Assembly: GCA_938036785.1 (NCBI GenBank)
Contig: CALHWE010000011.1
Span: 124,001 to 188,000 of the forward strand
Source of the DNA: an uncultured Candidatus Saccharibacteria bacterium
Lineage (GTDB): Bacteria; Patescibacteriota; Saccharimonadia; Saccharimonadales; Saccharimonadaceae
Direction of reading: 5' to 3'
DNA length: 64,000 bases
Shown here: positions 16,431 through 25,082 of the stretch, piece by piece
Layout of the letters: every line of letters starts with the position of its first letter
Numbering within the stretch: position 1 is the stretch's first letter
Program-made: the position numbers and the translations under genes
The notes under the pieces: generated by a model
Seen by the model: the letters and a program-made list of their open reading frames with translations, nothing else
Databases searched by the model: none
What the model was told of the DNA's origin: nothing

Positions 16431-16439
16431 TGCTATAAT
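16431..16439 (+). promoter_or_regulatory. Leaderless-type rnpA promoter (extended -10)
   Basis: TGCTATAAT is a complete extended -10; no good -35 is visible. Only six bases (ACAGCT) separate the hexamer from the rnpA ATG at 16446, so initiation about 7 nt downstream of the hexamer would start at the A of the ATG. The same 12-base string TATAATACAGCT precedes rfbB at 45683. Confidence 0.7.
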
Positions 16440-16445
16440 ACAGCT

Positions 16446-16832
16446 ATGTTACAGCAACGATATCGGTTTCATGGCTATGGCGGGCTACGCTATTTGTATC
16501 GCCATGCGAGTGCTGAGCGATCACGCTTGCTGATCGTCAAGTACGTTGCCAATCGCCGCCGACGTATGCCACGAATTGCTGTCGTGGTGAGCAAAAAAGT
16601 GCACAAATCTGCAGTAGGGCGCAACCGCATTCGTCGCCGTATCTACGAGATTCTGCGCCAGCAAGTACCGTACTTTACAGGGGTATACGACGTTGCACTG
16701 ATCATTACCTCAAGCGAAGTACTTACCACGTCGCACGATGAGCTTGCGCTGGTAGTGACAAATCTGCTTGTGCGAGCTGGCATTTGCCCCGGTAGGATCA
16801 CGCCAGGTAATGATGCGGATAAGCGAGAATAA
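16446..16832 (+). CDS. rnpA: Ribonuclease P protein component
   Basis: 128 residues. The RnpA signature is clear: RLLIVKYVANRRRRMPRIAVVVS followed in frame by KVHKSAVGRNRIRRRIYE, the conserved RNR motif. The protein helps the RNase P RNA bind and cleave pre-tRNA leaders. The C-terminus extends slightly past the usual core. It has its own promoter six bases before the ATG and no Shine-Dalgarno, predicting a leaderless mRNA. Confidence 0.96.
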   Translation: MLQQRYRFHGYGGLRYLYRHASAERSRLLIVKYVANRRRRMPRIAVVVSKKVHKSAVGRNRIRRRIYEILRQQVPYFTGVYDVALIITSSEVLTTSHDELALVVTNLLVRAGICPGRITPGNDADKRE

Positions 16833-17145
16833 TAATTTGTGACGACTGAGTCTTTTTGCGCCAAATTTTCTGTATATTAATTTGAGTCAAATTGGTACAG
16901 AGATTTTTTCTGTAAACTGTGGTGACTAAAGCTCAAAATCTTTACTGATATTCTATTTATTGATGTTCTGCTCAGATAGATTGCAAGCTAGATGAATGCT
17001 ATTTTTCTAAACTTCTGGATACACCTATGCGCAGCATTATTGATAATATCTTGGGTATATCACTATTGATTTCCAAAAAATACTTTGCCACAATTCATCT
17101 TCCGTGGCCACCTATGATACAATAAATGCAGTAATCGGAGTCAAT
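16833..17145. other. rnpA-yidC intergenic region, no gene seen
   Basis: 313 bp, AT-rich, no convincing ORF. No RNase P RNA, SRP RNA or tRNA signature was found on either strand. A TGATACAAT extended -10 at 17115-17123 lies 22 nt before the yidC ATG, and CGGAG at 17136-17140 is a plausible ribosome-binding site. The rest is unexplained. Confidence 0.5.
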
Positions 17146-18066
17146 ATGTTTGAGACAATAATTTTACAGCCCATTTTTAACGCACTTTTGCTTATCTATA
17201 GTATCATCCCTGGTGGCGACTTTGGCGTGGCGGTGATTCTCTTCACGGTCATCATCCGCTTCTTGCTCTACCCACTGCTCAAGCGGCAGCTCCACCAGAG
17301 CAAACAGATGCGCAAGATGCAGCCTGAGCTGGCCAAGATCAAGAAAGCGGCTAATGGTAACCGCCAAGTAGAAGCGATGCAGCAGATGGAACTGTATAAG
17401 AAGTACGGTATCAAGCCATTTCGCTCGATTCTCCTGCTCTTTATTCAGATTCCGATCTTTATCGGCCTCTACCAGGTGATCATGATCATCTCGCTTCACC
17501 GCGACCAAGTGGCGCGCTACATCTACGAGCCGCTCAAGAATATCGATGCCATCAAGACCATCATCAACCACCCCGATCAGTTCAACCACACCATGCTGGG
17601 TTTTATCGACCTCACTAAGGTAGCGCTTGGCAAGGATGGTATTGTCTGGCCGCTTCTCGCTCTCGCAATCATCTCAGCTCTCACCCAGTATGTGATGACT
17701 AAGCAAACTATGCCAACCGGTAAGAGCACTAAGCGTTTCCGCGACATCATGAAGGAGACGGCCGCTGGCAAAGAGGCCGACCCCGCCGAGATGAACGCCG
17801 CAATGATGCGCAATATGGCGAAGTTTATGCCAGTGATGATGTTTATGATCATGATGGGCTTGCCAGGGGCATTGGCGCTCTACTACACGGCATCTAACCT
17901 AGTAGCGGTAGCACAGCAGTCATATCTCCTCCGTAAAGATAAGCAAGAGCTTGAAGCAATTGCTGATGAAGTAGATATTACAACGCCTGCCAAGAAAAAA
18001 ACGATGAAAAAGCGCGCCAAAGCGGCTACAGAAGCCAACATCACACGCATCAAAGCCAAAGAATAA
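17146..18066 (+). CDS. yidC: Membrane protein insertase YidC
   Basis: 306 residues from the ATG at 17146, chosen over an in-frame GTG at 17104 because it follows CGGAG and gives a normal short-type YidC. The segments FGVAVILFTVIIRFLLYPL, KMQPELAKIKK and QIPIFIGLYQVI match the conserved YidC core, with five hydrophobic segments and a Lys-rich cytoplasmic tail (AKKKTMKKRAKAA) like those that bind ribosomes in YidC2/Oxa1-type proteins. It inserts proteins into the cytoplasmic membrane. It is followed by its usual partner gene jag. Confidence 0.95.
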   Translation: MFETIILQPIFNALLLIYSIIPGGDFGVAVILFTVIIRFLLYPLLKRQLHQSKQMRKMQPELAKIKKAANGNRQVEAMQQMELYKKYGIKPFRSILLLFIQIPIFIGLYQVIMIISLHRDQVARYIYEPLKNIDAIKTIINHPDQFNHTMLGFIDLTKVALGKDGIVWPLLALAIISALTQYVMTKQTMPTGKSTKRFRDIMKETAAGKEADPAEMNAAMMRNMAKFMPVMMFMIMMGLPGALALYYTASNLVAVAQQSYLLRKDKQELEAIADEVDITTPAKKKTMKKRAKAATEANITRIKAKE

Positions 18067-18083
18067 CAGAGGAGGAGAACCCG

Positions 18084-18548
18084 ATGGATCGATACCAATC
18101 AGTAACATTTGCCCGAGAATATCTCCAGAACATCATCTCATTTTTTGGCGAAAATATTGCGGTATCGGGTGATGACGATGGCGAGGTAATGACACTTCGG
18201 GTAGAGTCGTCAGACATCAATAGTATCTTGATTGGCCGTGGGGCAGAGACATTACGGGCATTGCAATACATCGTCTCGTCGGCGCTGCGGGCGCAAAATG
18301 CCGCGATAGTGCGTGTGAGTGTTGATATTGCCGACTATAAAAAGCAGCACGAGGAAAAGATTGCCGACAAAGCGCGGGGCTGGATCGAGCGCGTGCGTGC
18401 AACTGGTGAGCCCTACACCGCTCACCTCAACCCAGCCGATCGGCGCATCGTTCACCAAGTCGCTGCCGACGCAGCTGGCATCACGACCGTCTCCGAAGGC
18501 GAAGGCCGCGAGCGCCATGTGATTATCCAGTTGGAAGAGGCTGAGTAA
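18084..18548 (+). CDS. jag: Jag/KhpB-like KH-R3H RNA-binding protein
   Basis: 154 residues. A KH domain with the GRGAETLRALQ variant of the GxxG loop (about 51-61) is followed by an R3H domain (ADRRIVHQVAADAAGITT, about 113-131). The N-terminal Jag_N domain of longer homologues is absent. Family members bind RNA and influence cell division and wall growth in Gram-positive bacteria. The gene lies 17 bp after yidC with GGAGGAG before the ATG, the conserved yidC-jag pairing. Confidence 0.93.
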   Translation: MDRYQSVTFAREYLQNIISFFGENIAVSGDDDGEVMTLRVESSDINSILIGRGAETLRALQYIVSSALRAQNAAIVRVSVDIADYKKQHEEKIADKARGWIERVRATGEPYTAHLNPADRRIVHQVAADAAGITTVSEGEGRERHVIIQLEEAE

Positions 18549-18573
18549 AAGCTACGCTATGATATATCAGTTT

Positions 18574-18604
18574 ATAACCGGTCAGTGATGACCGGTTATT
18601 TTTG
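18574..18604 (+). terminator. Terminator of the yidC-jag operon
   Basis: 11-bp perfect stem ATAACCGGTCA / TGACCGGTTAT (18574-18584, 18589-18599), loop GTGA, followed by TTTTTGC. A strong intrinsic terminator. The 220 bp from here to the converging gene at 18824 hold no feature I can support. Confidence 0.9.
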
Positions 18605-18823
18605 CAATAATAATATCAAAATAGCTACTTCGTAGCGGCGTGCTAATTCTTGTGCTCACTCCACTGTTTTTAATAGAACGCGATACAGAGCAGAGATAAA
18701 GTATTGTTATAAATGACAACTACAACTTATACAAGGCAAGAGAGAATAGACTCACACCAAGGTAAATGAGACTTTATGTTCTGATACCACAATCATCACT
18801 TAGATTGGCTATAAATAGACTGA

Positions 18824-19927
18824 TTATGATTGCCGCAATGCTTGCTCATACACCGCCAACGTTTCCTTGCCACAGCGCTCCCACGAGTAGCGGGCAGCTT
18901 GGGCTTTGCCTTTGACGATAAGCTCGCGGCGACGGGCTGGCTGGCTGAGGACGCGGTCGATTGCGTTAGCGATGGCATCAACATCGAGTGGGTCGAAGTA
19001 CTCGGCGGCATCGCCCAAAATCTCGGGCATACACGAGGTATTGCTCGATATAACAGGGGTTGTGCCATACGCCATCGTCTCGAGTGGTGGCAAGCCAAAC
19101 CCCTCCATCAGTGATGGAAAGACGTATGCCTCGGCTTTGTTAAGCAGCCAATCACGCTGCCCGTCGGGGATAAACCCAGTGAAGTGAATATTGCAATAGC
19201 CTTGCTGCTGGTAGTAGGCTTGGTTGCGCTTGGTGTCTTCATTCATTCGCCCTACAAACACCAGGCCAAGGTCTGGCCAGCGACTCAGCAGCTGCTGGTG
19301 TGCGGCCGCGAGGCGACGCAGATTTTTATAATCAGGCTGCTGCCCAACGTAGATAATAAACCGCTTGAAGGGAAGGTCGATATACGGCGTGAGCTGCCCA
19401 GGGTGCACCTCGCCTGCCTCGTAGATGACCGAGATTTTGCTATCGGGGATCTTAGTAAAGTCTTGGTATTCCTGCTTGGTTGTCTGAGAAATAGTGATGA
19501 TATGCTCGCTGGTGCGGGCAATCCGCCGAAACACCCAGCGCCCTACCAACTGCTTAAGATGAAACATCAGCCAATTTTTGTCGGAATTGTACGTCTTAAG
19601 AAGGGTCATATCGTGCACTGTTGTGACGTGCTTACCTCTGTAAAAGACCGGTTGCTGCGGCATACAAAAATGTACTAGGTCGGGCCCTAGCTCATCTAAG
19701 TAGCGCCGGAAGCCAAGTTGCTCTGCTAGCGAATAGTTGGCAAAGTCGACCGTGCGGATGGTGAAGTTAGGGTTGTGTGGCTGCCAGTAGTCGCGGTCCT
19801 TAGTAGGAACGAGGATGCTATAGCGGTTGGTTGTATCAAGCCGCTCCAGCTGCTCGAGCAGCTTCACGACGTATGTGCCCGTGCCAGAATTGATAACGCG
19901 GGCGTCGATTGCAATATGAAAACTCAT
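18824..19927 (-). CDS. Glycosyltransferase family 4 (GT-B)
   Basis: 367 residues from the ATG at 19927, chosen over 19972 because it opens directly on the family start MSFHIAIDARVINSGTGTY. The C-terminal half carries the GT4 donor-site pattern LMEGFGLPPLETMAYGTTP. Such enzymes transfer a sugar, often mannose or rhamnose, from an activated donor to a lipid-linked acceptor on the cytoplasmic face. TATACT lies 7 nt before the ATG, so it may be leaderless. It converges with jag and diverges from the cupin gene. Donor and acceptor cannot be read from sequence. Confidence 0.88.
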   Translation of the reverse strand: MSFHIAIDARVINSGTGTYVVKLLEQLERLDTTNRYSILVPTKDRDYWQPHNPNFTIRTVDFANYSLAEQLGFRRYLDELGPDLVHFCMPQQPVFYRGKHVTTVHDMTLLKTYNSDKNWLMFHLKQLVGRWVFRRIARTSEHIITISQTTKQEYQDFTKIPDSKISVIYEAGEVHPGQLTPYIDLPFKRFIIYVGQQPDYKNLRRLAAAHQQLLSRWPDLGLVFVGRMNEDTKRNQAYYQQQGYCNIHFTGFIPDGQRDWLLNKAEAYVFPSLMEGFGLPPLETMAYGTTPVISSNTSCMPEILGDAAEYFDPLDVDAIANAIDRVLSQPARRRELIVKGKAQAARYSWERCGKETLAVYEQALRQS

Positions 19928-20014
19928 ACTTCCTAGTATACAGTCCTCGCACCGAAAGCGCCAGATGGGCACGCGTGTGTCAAGACGGGTGATGATCTAA
20001 ACTCTGTATAAAAG

Positions 20015-20044
20015 TGCTATAATACCCATATTACGAGTAATATG
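20015..20044 (+). promoter_or_regulatory. Cupin-gene promoter with palindrome over the start codon
   Basis: TGCTATAAT (20015-20023) is an extended -10. A perfect 8-bp inverted repeat, CATATTAC-GA-GTAATATG (20027-20044), lies between it and the start and includes the ATG itself (20042-20044). It covers the expected transcription start, so it could be a repressor site or an mRNA hairpin hiding the start codon. Confidence 0.55.
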
Positions 20045-20563
20045 ACGGAACTAGCGCAACACATAGCAGCCCAGACGAATCTGGCACAGATAGAATATAT
20101 TCTTCACCAGGCGGGCTACCATATCACTGGGACAGACAGCCGGCGGCCCTGGGGTGGGTTTATCTGTATTGACCCGGCACAGGCGGAGCAGTTTGCGGCG
20201 GATTTCTTTGCAGTATCGGAAGTAATAGTTAAGGACAATGCTCATGCACCGCTCAGTCCCAAGATTCTCTTTGTTCGGCAAGGGGCGCGCCTGAGCTGGC
20301 AATATCATCATCGGCGAGCGGAGTTGTGGCGTTTTCTGACCGCTGGTGCATACTATTGCAACACGAGCGACGAGCTACCAGCCCAGCCAATACCAGCTCA
20401 GGCAGGTGATATCGTAAGGCTGGCGGCAGGGGAGCGCCACCGTGCTTGCGGTGATGCTCAGCACCCGACGATTATTGCTGAGCTCTGGCAACACACCGAC
20501 CCAGCGGACCCATCAACAGAGGATGATATTGTGCGGGTGGCGGACGATTATCAGCGTCAATAA
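20042..20563 (+). CDS. Cupin protein like the C-terminal domain of type II mannose-6-phosphate isomerase
   Basis: 173 residues. RRPWGGFICID, the HHRRAELW metal-ligand stretch and the closing TEDDIVRVADDYQR match the cupin isomerase domain of ManC/AlgA-type mannose-1-phosphate guanylyltransferase/phosphomannose isomerase. The nucleotidyltransferase half is absent. An aldose-ketose sugar-phosphate isomerase is likely, possibly feeding the glycan genes. About 60 extra N-terminal residues differ from stand-alone ManC-C domains. No Shine-Dalgarno precedes the ATG. Confidence 0.75.
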   Translation: MTELAQHIAAQTNLAQIEYILHQAGYHITGTDSRRPWGGFICIDPAQAEQFAADFFAVSEVIVKDNAHAPLSPKILFVRQGARLSWQYHHRRAELWRFLTAGAYYCNTSDELPAQPIPAQAGDIVRLAAGERHRACGDAQHPTIIAELWQHTDPADPSTEDDIVRVADDYQRQ

Positions 20564-20626
20564 TAGGTATGAATGTACAGTGAGTTTGTAGATGTACTGT
20601 TTAAAAACCGTATTATTCGCGAAATA

Positions 20627-21049
20627 TTATCTCTCTGTTGTTCGAAAAACAACACGATCATACAAACAATAATTCCACACCAGCGATGCACCAGTAGCAA
20701 TAATTTTTGCGAGCAGCAGCACAAGTGACTCAGCATGAATAACAGAGGCCAGGATAGGCGAAGCGCAGAAAATAACCGCATTTTGTAGCCCCCACAAGCC
20801 CGCCAGAGTAACGACGACAAACAAGACCAGCTGCCGGCGGACATCACCCTGAGCGCGAAAAGTATACGACTTATTAGCAAAAAAACTAAAAATAAAGGCC
20901 AGGCCCGTTGACACCGTATTAGCCGCGAGCTTTGGCAGGCCAAGTGTGGTGAGCCCAAAGAGCAAGCCAATATCGATCGCTGTATTAATCCCGCCAACGA
21001 GCGCAAACCGCAGCAACTTACCTCTGTTATTTGCGATGACGAGCCTCAC
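20627..21049 (-). CDS. GtrA-family membrane protein
   Basis: About 140 residues from GTG 21049, which follows GAGGAG. An in-frame ATG at 21118 would extend it far into the neighbouring gene. The GtrA pattern is clear: LLRFALVGGINTAIDIGLLF and FANKSYTF, with four hydrophobic segments. GtrA proteins are thought to flip lipid-linked glucose or another sugar and pair with a GtrB-type transferase, which is exactly the upstream gene here (23-bp overlap). Confidence 0.88.
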   Translation of the reverse strand: MRLVIANNRGKLLRFALVGGINTAIDIGLLFGLTTLGLPKLAANTVSTGLAFIFSFFANKSYTFRAQGDVRRQLVLFVVVTLAGLWGLQNAVIFCASPILASVIHAESLVLLLAKIIATGASLVWNYCLYDRVVFRTTER

Positions 21050-21974
21050 GATGCTCCTCGACGAGATAAGGTGGGCGCTGCTTCGTTTCGCTAAAAATCC
21101 GGGCGATGTATTCGCCAATAACTCCCAAACTCAGTAGCTGCACTCCACCAAGGAAGAGAATCACTGCCATGAGTGACGAATAGCCTGCACCGGTTGGCAC
21201 ACCAAACAGTGGTCGGATGAGCAGATAGAGGATATAGATAGAGGCCAAGAAGGCGATAAGAAAGCCCAGCACGGCTGAGATACGCAGTGGCGCGGTCGTA
21301 AAGCTCGTGATGCCGTCAATAGCCAGGTTAATGAGCGTGCGCGGACTTTGCTTGATGCTACCAGCGGCCCGTGGGTCGCGGTCATAGAGAATCTCCTTCT
21401 TTTTGTAACCCACCCAACTAAAGATCGCTTTGGTATTGCGCTGAGATTCGCGCAGTTGGGTGATGGCAGTGACGCAGCGTTTGCTCAGTAAGCGGAAGTC
21501 GCCCGTGTCGATCTGAACAGGAATATGCGTCGTACTCTGGAGGAGGCGGTAGTACCAAGCGGCAGTTTTTTTCTTGAGCCAAGTCTCGCCTGAGCGGCTT
21601 CGGCGCCGCGCATACACATCATCATACCCCTGTTCCCACAGCTCAATCATCTGCGGGATCAGCTCTGGTGGGTCTTGCAAGTCGGCATCAATTACCACGA
21701 CAGCATCACCCGCGGCGTGGTCGAAACCAGCGAGCATAGCAGCTTCTTTACCAAAGTTGCGCGAGAGATTGAGGTAGGCAATGGCGGGGTTGTGTTGCTG
21801 CTCAATCTGGATGAGCTCGAGCGTGTGATCCTGGCTGCCATCATTAATAAATAAGAATTCGAACTGGTAGCGCCGGCGATCGACACTGCGCTGCAGCGTC
21901 TCGAGCCGGGCAAACAGCTGTGGCAAAACAGCTGCTTCGTTGTAGGCAGGAATAAGAATGGTGATTGTTTTCAT
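21027..21974 (-). CDS. GtrB-like polyprenyl-phosphate glycosyltransferase (GT2)
   Basis: 315 residues. The GT2 fold is shown by ILIPAYNEAAVLPQLF, FINDGSQDHT and VVIDADLQDPPELI (DxD). Two C-terminal transmembrane helices (about 230-290) and LLSLGVIGEYIARIF are typical of GtrB/ArnC/DPM1-type enzymes that make undecaprenyl-phosphate sugars. The gene overlaps the gtrA-like gene downstream, a two-gene unit for sugar donation outside the membrane. TACAAT lies 9 nt before the ATG. Confidence 0.92.
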   Translation of the reverse strand: MKTITILIPAYNEAAVLPQLFARLETLQRSVDRRRYQFEFLFINDGSQDHTLELIQIEQQHNPAIAYLNLSRNFGKEAAMLAGFDHAAGDAVVVIDADLQDPPELIPQMIELWEQGYDDVYARRRSRSGETWLKKKTAAWYYRLLQSTTHIPVQIDTGDFRLLSKRCVTAITQLRESQRNTKAIFSWVGYKKKEILYDRDPRAAGSIKQSPRTLINLAIDGITSFTTAPLRISAVLGFLIAFLASIYILYLLIRPLFGVPTGAGYSSLMAVILFLGGVQLLSLGVIGEYIARIFSETKQRPPYLVEEHREARHRK

Positions 21975-21989
21975 CGTAGCCTTATTGTA

Positions 21990-22862
21990 TCACTTATTGG
22001 TTGGTATGAGCGCGATGAGCGACTGGATGGACGATGCCACCACTGCACCACTGGCCTCGAGCCGGGCCGTCTTGGCCTGGGCTGACTCCAGCTCATTTGT
22101 GCCAAGGATCGCCCCGGCATGGCCCATCTGTACTCCAGATGGTGCACTGTGGCCCGCAATGTAAGCATAGACTGGTTTGCTTATATAACGCTTAATATAA
22201 TCCGCCGCGGCAATCTCGCTCGTGCCACCAATTTCACCGATCAGCACAATCTGCTCTACTGTCACATCCTGTTCAAACAACTGCAAGCAATCAATAAAGC
22301 TGCTGCCACCAATCATATCGCCGCCAATCCCAATTATATAGCGCTGGCCAATGCCTGCCTGAGTGAGGAGGCTCATTGCTTCGTAGGTGAGCGTACCACT
22401 GCGGCTGACGATGGCAGTGTGGCCTGGCGTGGAGAGCGTGGCAGGGATGATGCCAAGGTTATGCACGCCGGGGATGAGAACGCCAGGGCAGTTGGGGCCG
22501 ATCAAAAGTGAAGAACTAGTTACCAGGCGTTGTTTTATATGCAACATATCGTGGACAGGTACGCCCTCGGTGATACAAATAATGAGTGGCACCTCTGCAT
22601 CAATTGCTTCCATAATCGCTGCTTTGGCATAGGCTGCTGGTACAAAAATGACGGAAATATCGACAGGCTGCTGCGCCTGAATTTCGCGAATCGTCCGGAA
22701 GACAGGCACGCCGTGCACCTCTGTAACCGATTGGTTGGGTGACGTGCCACCAACGATATGTGTACCACTTGCTAACATACGCTCGGTATGAAATGAGCCA
22801 TGTTTGCCAGTTATACCCTGGACAATAACATGCTTACCATGAAAGATATCAGGGATCATCAT
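21990..22862 (-). CDS. sucD: Succinate--CoA ligase, alpha subunit
   Basis: 290 residues. QGITGKHGSFHTERML is the CoA-binding start, IGPNCPGVL the central motif and GHAGAI contains the catalytic phosphohistidine. ATG 22862 overlaps the sucC stop (ATGA), with a second ATG at 22859; GGAGG upstream serves either. With SucC it interconverts succinyl-CoA + ADP (or GDP) and succinate + NTP, giving substrate-level phosphorylation. No other citrate-cycle gene is in view. Confidence 0.95.
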   Translation of the reverse strand: MMIPDIFHGKHVIVQGITGKHGSFHTERMLASGTHIVGGTSPNQSVTEVHGVPVFRTIREIQAQQPVDISVIFVPAAYAKAAIMEAIDAEVPLIICITEGVPVHDMLHIKQRLVTSSSLLIGPNCPGVLIPGVHNLGIIPATLSTPGHTAIVSRSGTLTYEAMSLLTQAGIGQRYIIGIGGDMIGGSSFIDCLQLFEQDVTVEQIVLIGEIGGTSEIAAADYIKRYISKPVYAYIAGHSAPSGVQMGHAGAILGTNELESAQAKTARLEASGAVVASSIQSLIALIPTNK

Positions 22863-23908
22863 ACGGCCTCCTCCAGGATGTGAGAGAGATTATCGTAGAG
22901 TGGAATGTGTTCGCGGGCAAGGAGCGTCTTAGCCTTGGCCTCGCGGTTACCTGTTAGGCGGACAGCGAGTGGCGGGAGGTCAGGTAACTGCTGCTTGGCA
23001 CTAATGATGGCCGCCGCTACGTCGTCGCAGCGCACAATACCACCAAAGATATTAATAATGATGAGCGCCACGGCAGGGAAACGGGTAATCTGCTTAAAAC
23101 TAGCCAGGATCTTCTCTGGAGTTGCTGTGCCACCAATGTCAAGAAAATTAGCTGGCTGCACACCGCGGGCAGTCACCGCATCGACAGTTGCCATTGCGAG
23201 ACCTGCGCCGTTGGCAATCGTCGCAACCGTCCCATTATGGTCGAGCGTGACGAAATTATGATCTTCTAGGGCTGCTTCGTGCCACTGCGGGTGGCGAAAC
23301 AGCGCCGCATCGTCAATCGTCATCTTTGCATCGCCAGCGATGAGCTGGCCATCTGTCGTCACAACGAGTGGGTTAATCTCGAGTAATAGACAATCGTTGT
23401 CAATAAAGCAACGCAAACAATTCGCCACCATATCCTCAAGCGCAAAGGCTTGCTCTGGCAGCGACAAATACTCCGTTAGTGCTTCGGCTACAGTATGAAC
23501 GGTTTGTGGCGTAATAACCTGGCGAAAGAACGCTGCACGATCGTGTTCTTCCACATCAATGCCACCACTCGTGTGGGCGAGTAGCTCGATGGATGATTGC
23601 TCACGGTTAATAGTAAGCGAAATGTAACACTCGCGGGCGATGGAGAGAACTTCCTCGGCAAGAAGCTTCGTGGGGGTGTAGCCACCGATATCGAGAGCAA
23701 AGAGACGCTGAATGGTTGACGTAACAGTGGATTGCTCGCAGACAATCACTACACCACCTGCCTTGCCGCGGCCACCGATCGGAACTTGTGATTTGAGGAC
23801 GATAGGGGCGATGGGCACCACTGTTGCAGATTCTATAATATCACTCTGCGGTACTGCCACACCAGCCTCGGCCAAGCATTGCTTGGCTTGGTATTCAAGA
23901 AGACGCAT
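22859..23908 (-). CDS. sucC: Succinate--CoA ligase, beta subunit
   Basis: 349 residues from the ATG at 23908, which opens on MRLLEYQAKQCLAEAGV, the ATP-grasp start typical of SucC; an ATG at 23926 is less likely. VIVLKSQVPIGGRGKAGG-like sequence, LLEINPLVV and NIFGGIVRCDDVA are conserved family motifs. TACAAT lies 7 nt before the ATG, so the pair may be expressed from a short-leader mRNA. Slightly shorter than typical SucC (~385). Confidence 0.93.
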   Translation of the reverse strand: MRLLEYQAKQCLAEAGVAVPQSDIIESATVVPIAPIVLKSQVPIGGRGKAGGVVIVCEQSTVTSTIQRLFALDIGGYTPTKLLAEEVLSIARECYISLTINREQSSIELLAHTSGGIDVEEHDRAAFFRQVITPQTVHTVAEALTEYLSLPEQAFALEDMVANCLRCFIDNDCLLLEINPLVVTTDGQLIAGDAKMTIDDAALFRHPQWHEAALEDHNFVTLDHNGTVATIANGAGLAMATVDAVTARGVQPANFLDIGGTATPEKILASFKQITRFPAVALIIINIFGGIVRCDDVAAAIISAKQQLPDLPPLAVRLTGNREAKAKTLLAREHIPLYDNLSHILEEAV

Positions 23909-24045
23909 AGGTATTATTGTACGCATAGATGGCGAATATGCAAAATGATTGCGTGCGTAACAGGGGTGATAAGACGAAGGTTATCGTGCGAAAGTCAGTC
24001 TTTAAAATTCGCTTCTTTGGCGCTGACCTGTCATCTCAAGCTGAG

Positions 24046-25071
24046 CTATTTACCAGTAAAAAACTTCCGGAATTTGAGTAGACCTGTCTGGTTAGGTAGT
24101 GGACCGTTGTGGATAATACTACGGATATAATCGACCGATACGCTTCGCTGCCGCTGGATAGCAAAGCGTTGGCGATAGGCCGCTGGCTGGCGAATAACAG
24201 AAGCGAGCATACCACGCAGTGCTGGCCAACCATTGCCATGGCGCAGTGCACTAAAGAATATCAGCCAATAGGTGAGGCAAAAGCGCACACCAATCGACCA
24301 AAACAGCCGTCCTGGCACATTCTTGATAAAAATAAGCGGTAAGTTCTTAAAGGTGTTGTATACCGCGAGCCCTGGGACTTTGCTACTGCTGGCACCAACC
24401 TTGTGGTATGCGACGGCGTGCGGCGTGAAGCGCACTGTCCAGCCTGCTAGCTGCGTACGAAAGCTGAGGTCGACGTCTTCGTAGTACATGAAGAATGCTT
24501 CGTCAAAAAGGTCAACAGTGTCGAACAGTGCCGTGCGATACACTGCTCCGCCACCCGTTGCACCAAACACCGCTCCGGCCTCTGTTGGCGCGTGGCTAAT
24601 TGGTTCATCACGGTGGCGCGGGCCAGGCAAACCCCAGGTGGTGTAGAAATCGCCCGAGCTATCGATGGTTGTCCCATCGCGACGAGCAAGTAGCCCAGTG
24701 GCAATGCCACAGTGCGGATGAGCTCGTAGCTCATCCACTAGGGCTTGGCACCAGTGTGTGTTAGCAACTGCGTCGGGATTAAGCACGCCAACAAAGCGAA
24801 ATTGCTGCTTCTGTGCGTAGCGCAGGCCTGTGTTAATACCACCGGCGAAGCCGAGGTTGCGCTGATTCTCAATGATGACGAGACTGAGCGCAGGGTGTTT
24901 AGCTTGATATGAGCGGAAGCGTGCCACCGAGTCATCATGCGAGTCGTTATCGACCACAATAATGGTTGGCACTAGCGTCTGCTGCGCCAACGAATCGATG
25001 CATTCTAGGGCATCATCGGCGCCGTTCCAGTTAAGAACTATGATTGCAAGATTGTTTTTTACCACGGTCAT
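24046..25071 (-). CDS. Glycosyltransferase family 2, rhamnosyltransferase-like
   Basis: 341 residues. AIIVLNWNGADDALECI and VDNDSHDDS start the GT-A fold, NPDAVAN takes the place of DxD as is common in WbbL/rhamnosyltransferase relatives, and FDEAFFMYYEDVDLSFR is the acceptor-side ED motif. It probably adds rhamnose or a similar sugar to a lipid-linked glycan, fitting the rml genes further on. It diverges from the ABC exporter genes with only 8 bp between start codons. Confidence 0.87.
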   Translation of the reverse strand: MTVVKNNLAIIVLNWNGADDALECIDSLAQQTLVPTIIVVDNDSHDDSVARFRSYQAKHPALSLVIIENQRNLGFAGGINTGLRYAQKQQFRFVGVLNPDAVANTHWCQALVDELRAHPHCGIATGLLARRDGTTIDSSGDFYTTWGLPGPRHRDEPISHAPTEAGAVFGATGGGAVYRTALFDTVDLFDEAFFMYYEDVDLSFRTQLAGWTVRFTPHAVAYHKVGASSSKVPGLAVYNTFKNLPLIFIKNVPGRLFWSIGVRFCLTYWLIFFSALRHGNGWPALRGMLASVIRQPAAYRQRFAIQRQRSVSVDYIRSIIHNGPLPNQTGLLKFRKFFTGK

Positions 25072-25082
25072 ATTATATAATG
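25069..25082. promoter_or_regulatory. Compact bidirectional start region
   Basis: CATATTATATAATG holds the reverse start (CAT, 25069-25071) and the forward start (ATG, 25080-25082) of two divergent genes with 8 bp between. Both -10 elements must lie inside it or inside the opposite gene. The block is nearly palindromic and TATAAT-like on both strands, so the two leaderless transcripts probably exclude each other. Confidence 0.45.

Noticed and set aside
16833..17145. RNase P RNA or SRP RNA in the gap after rnpA
   Set aside because: None of the conserved core sequences of either RNA is present on either strand.
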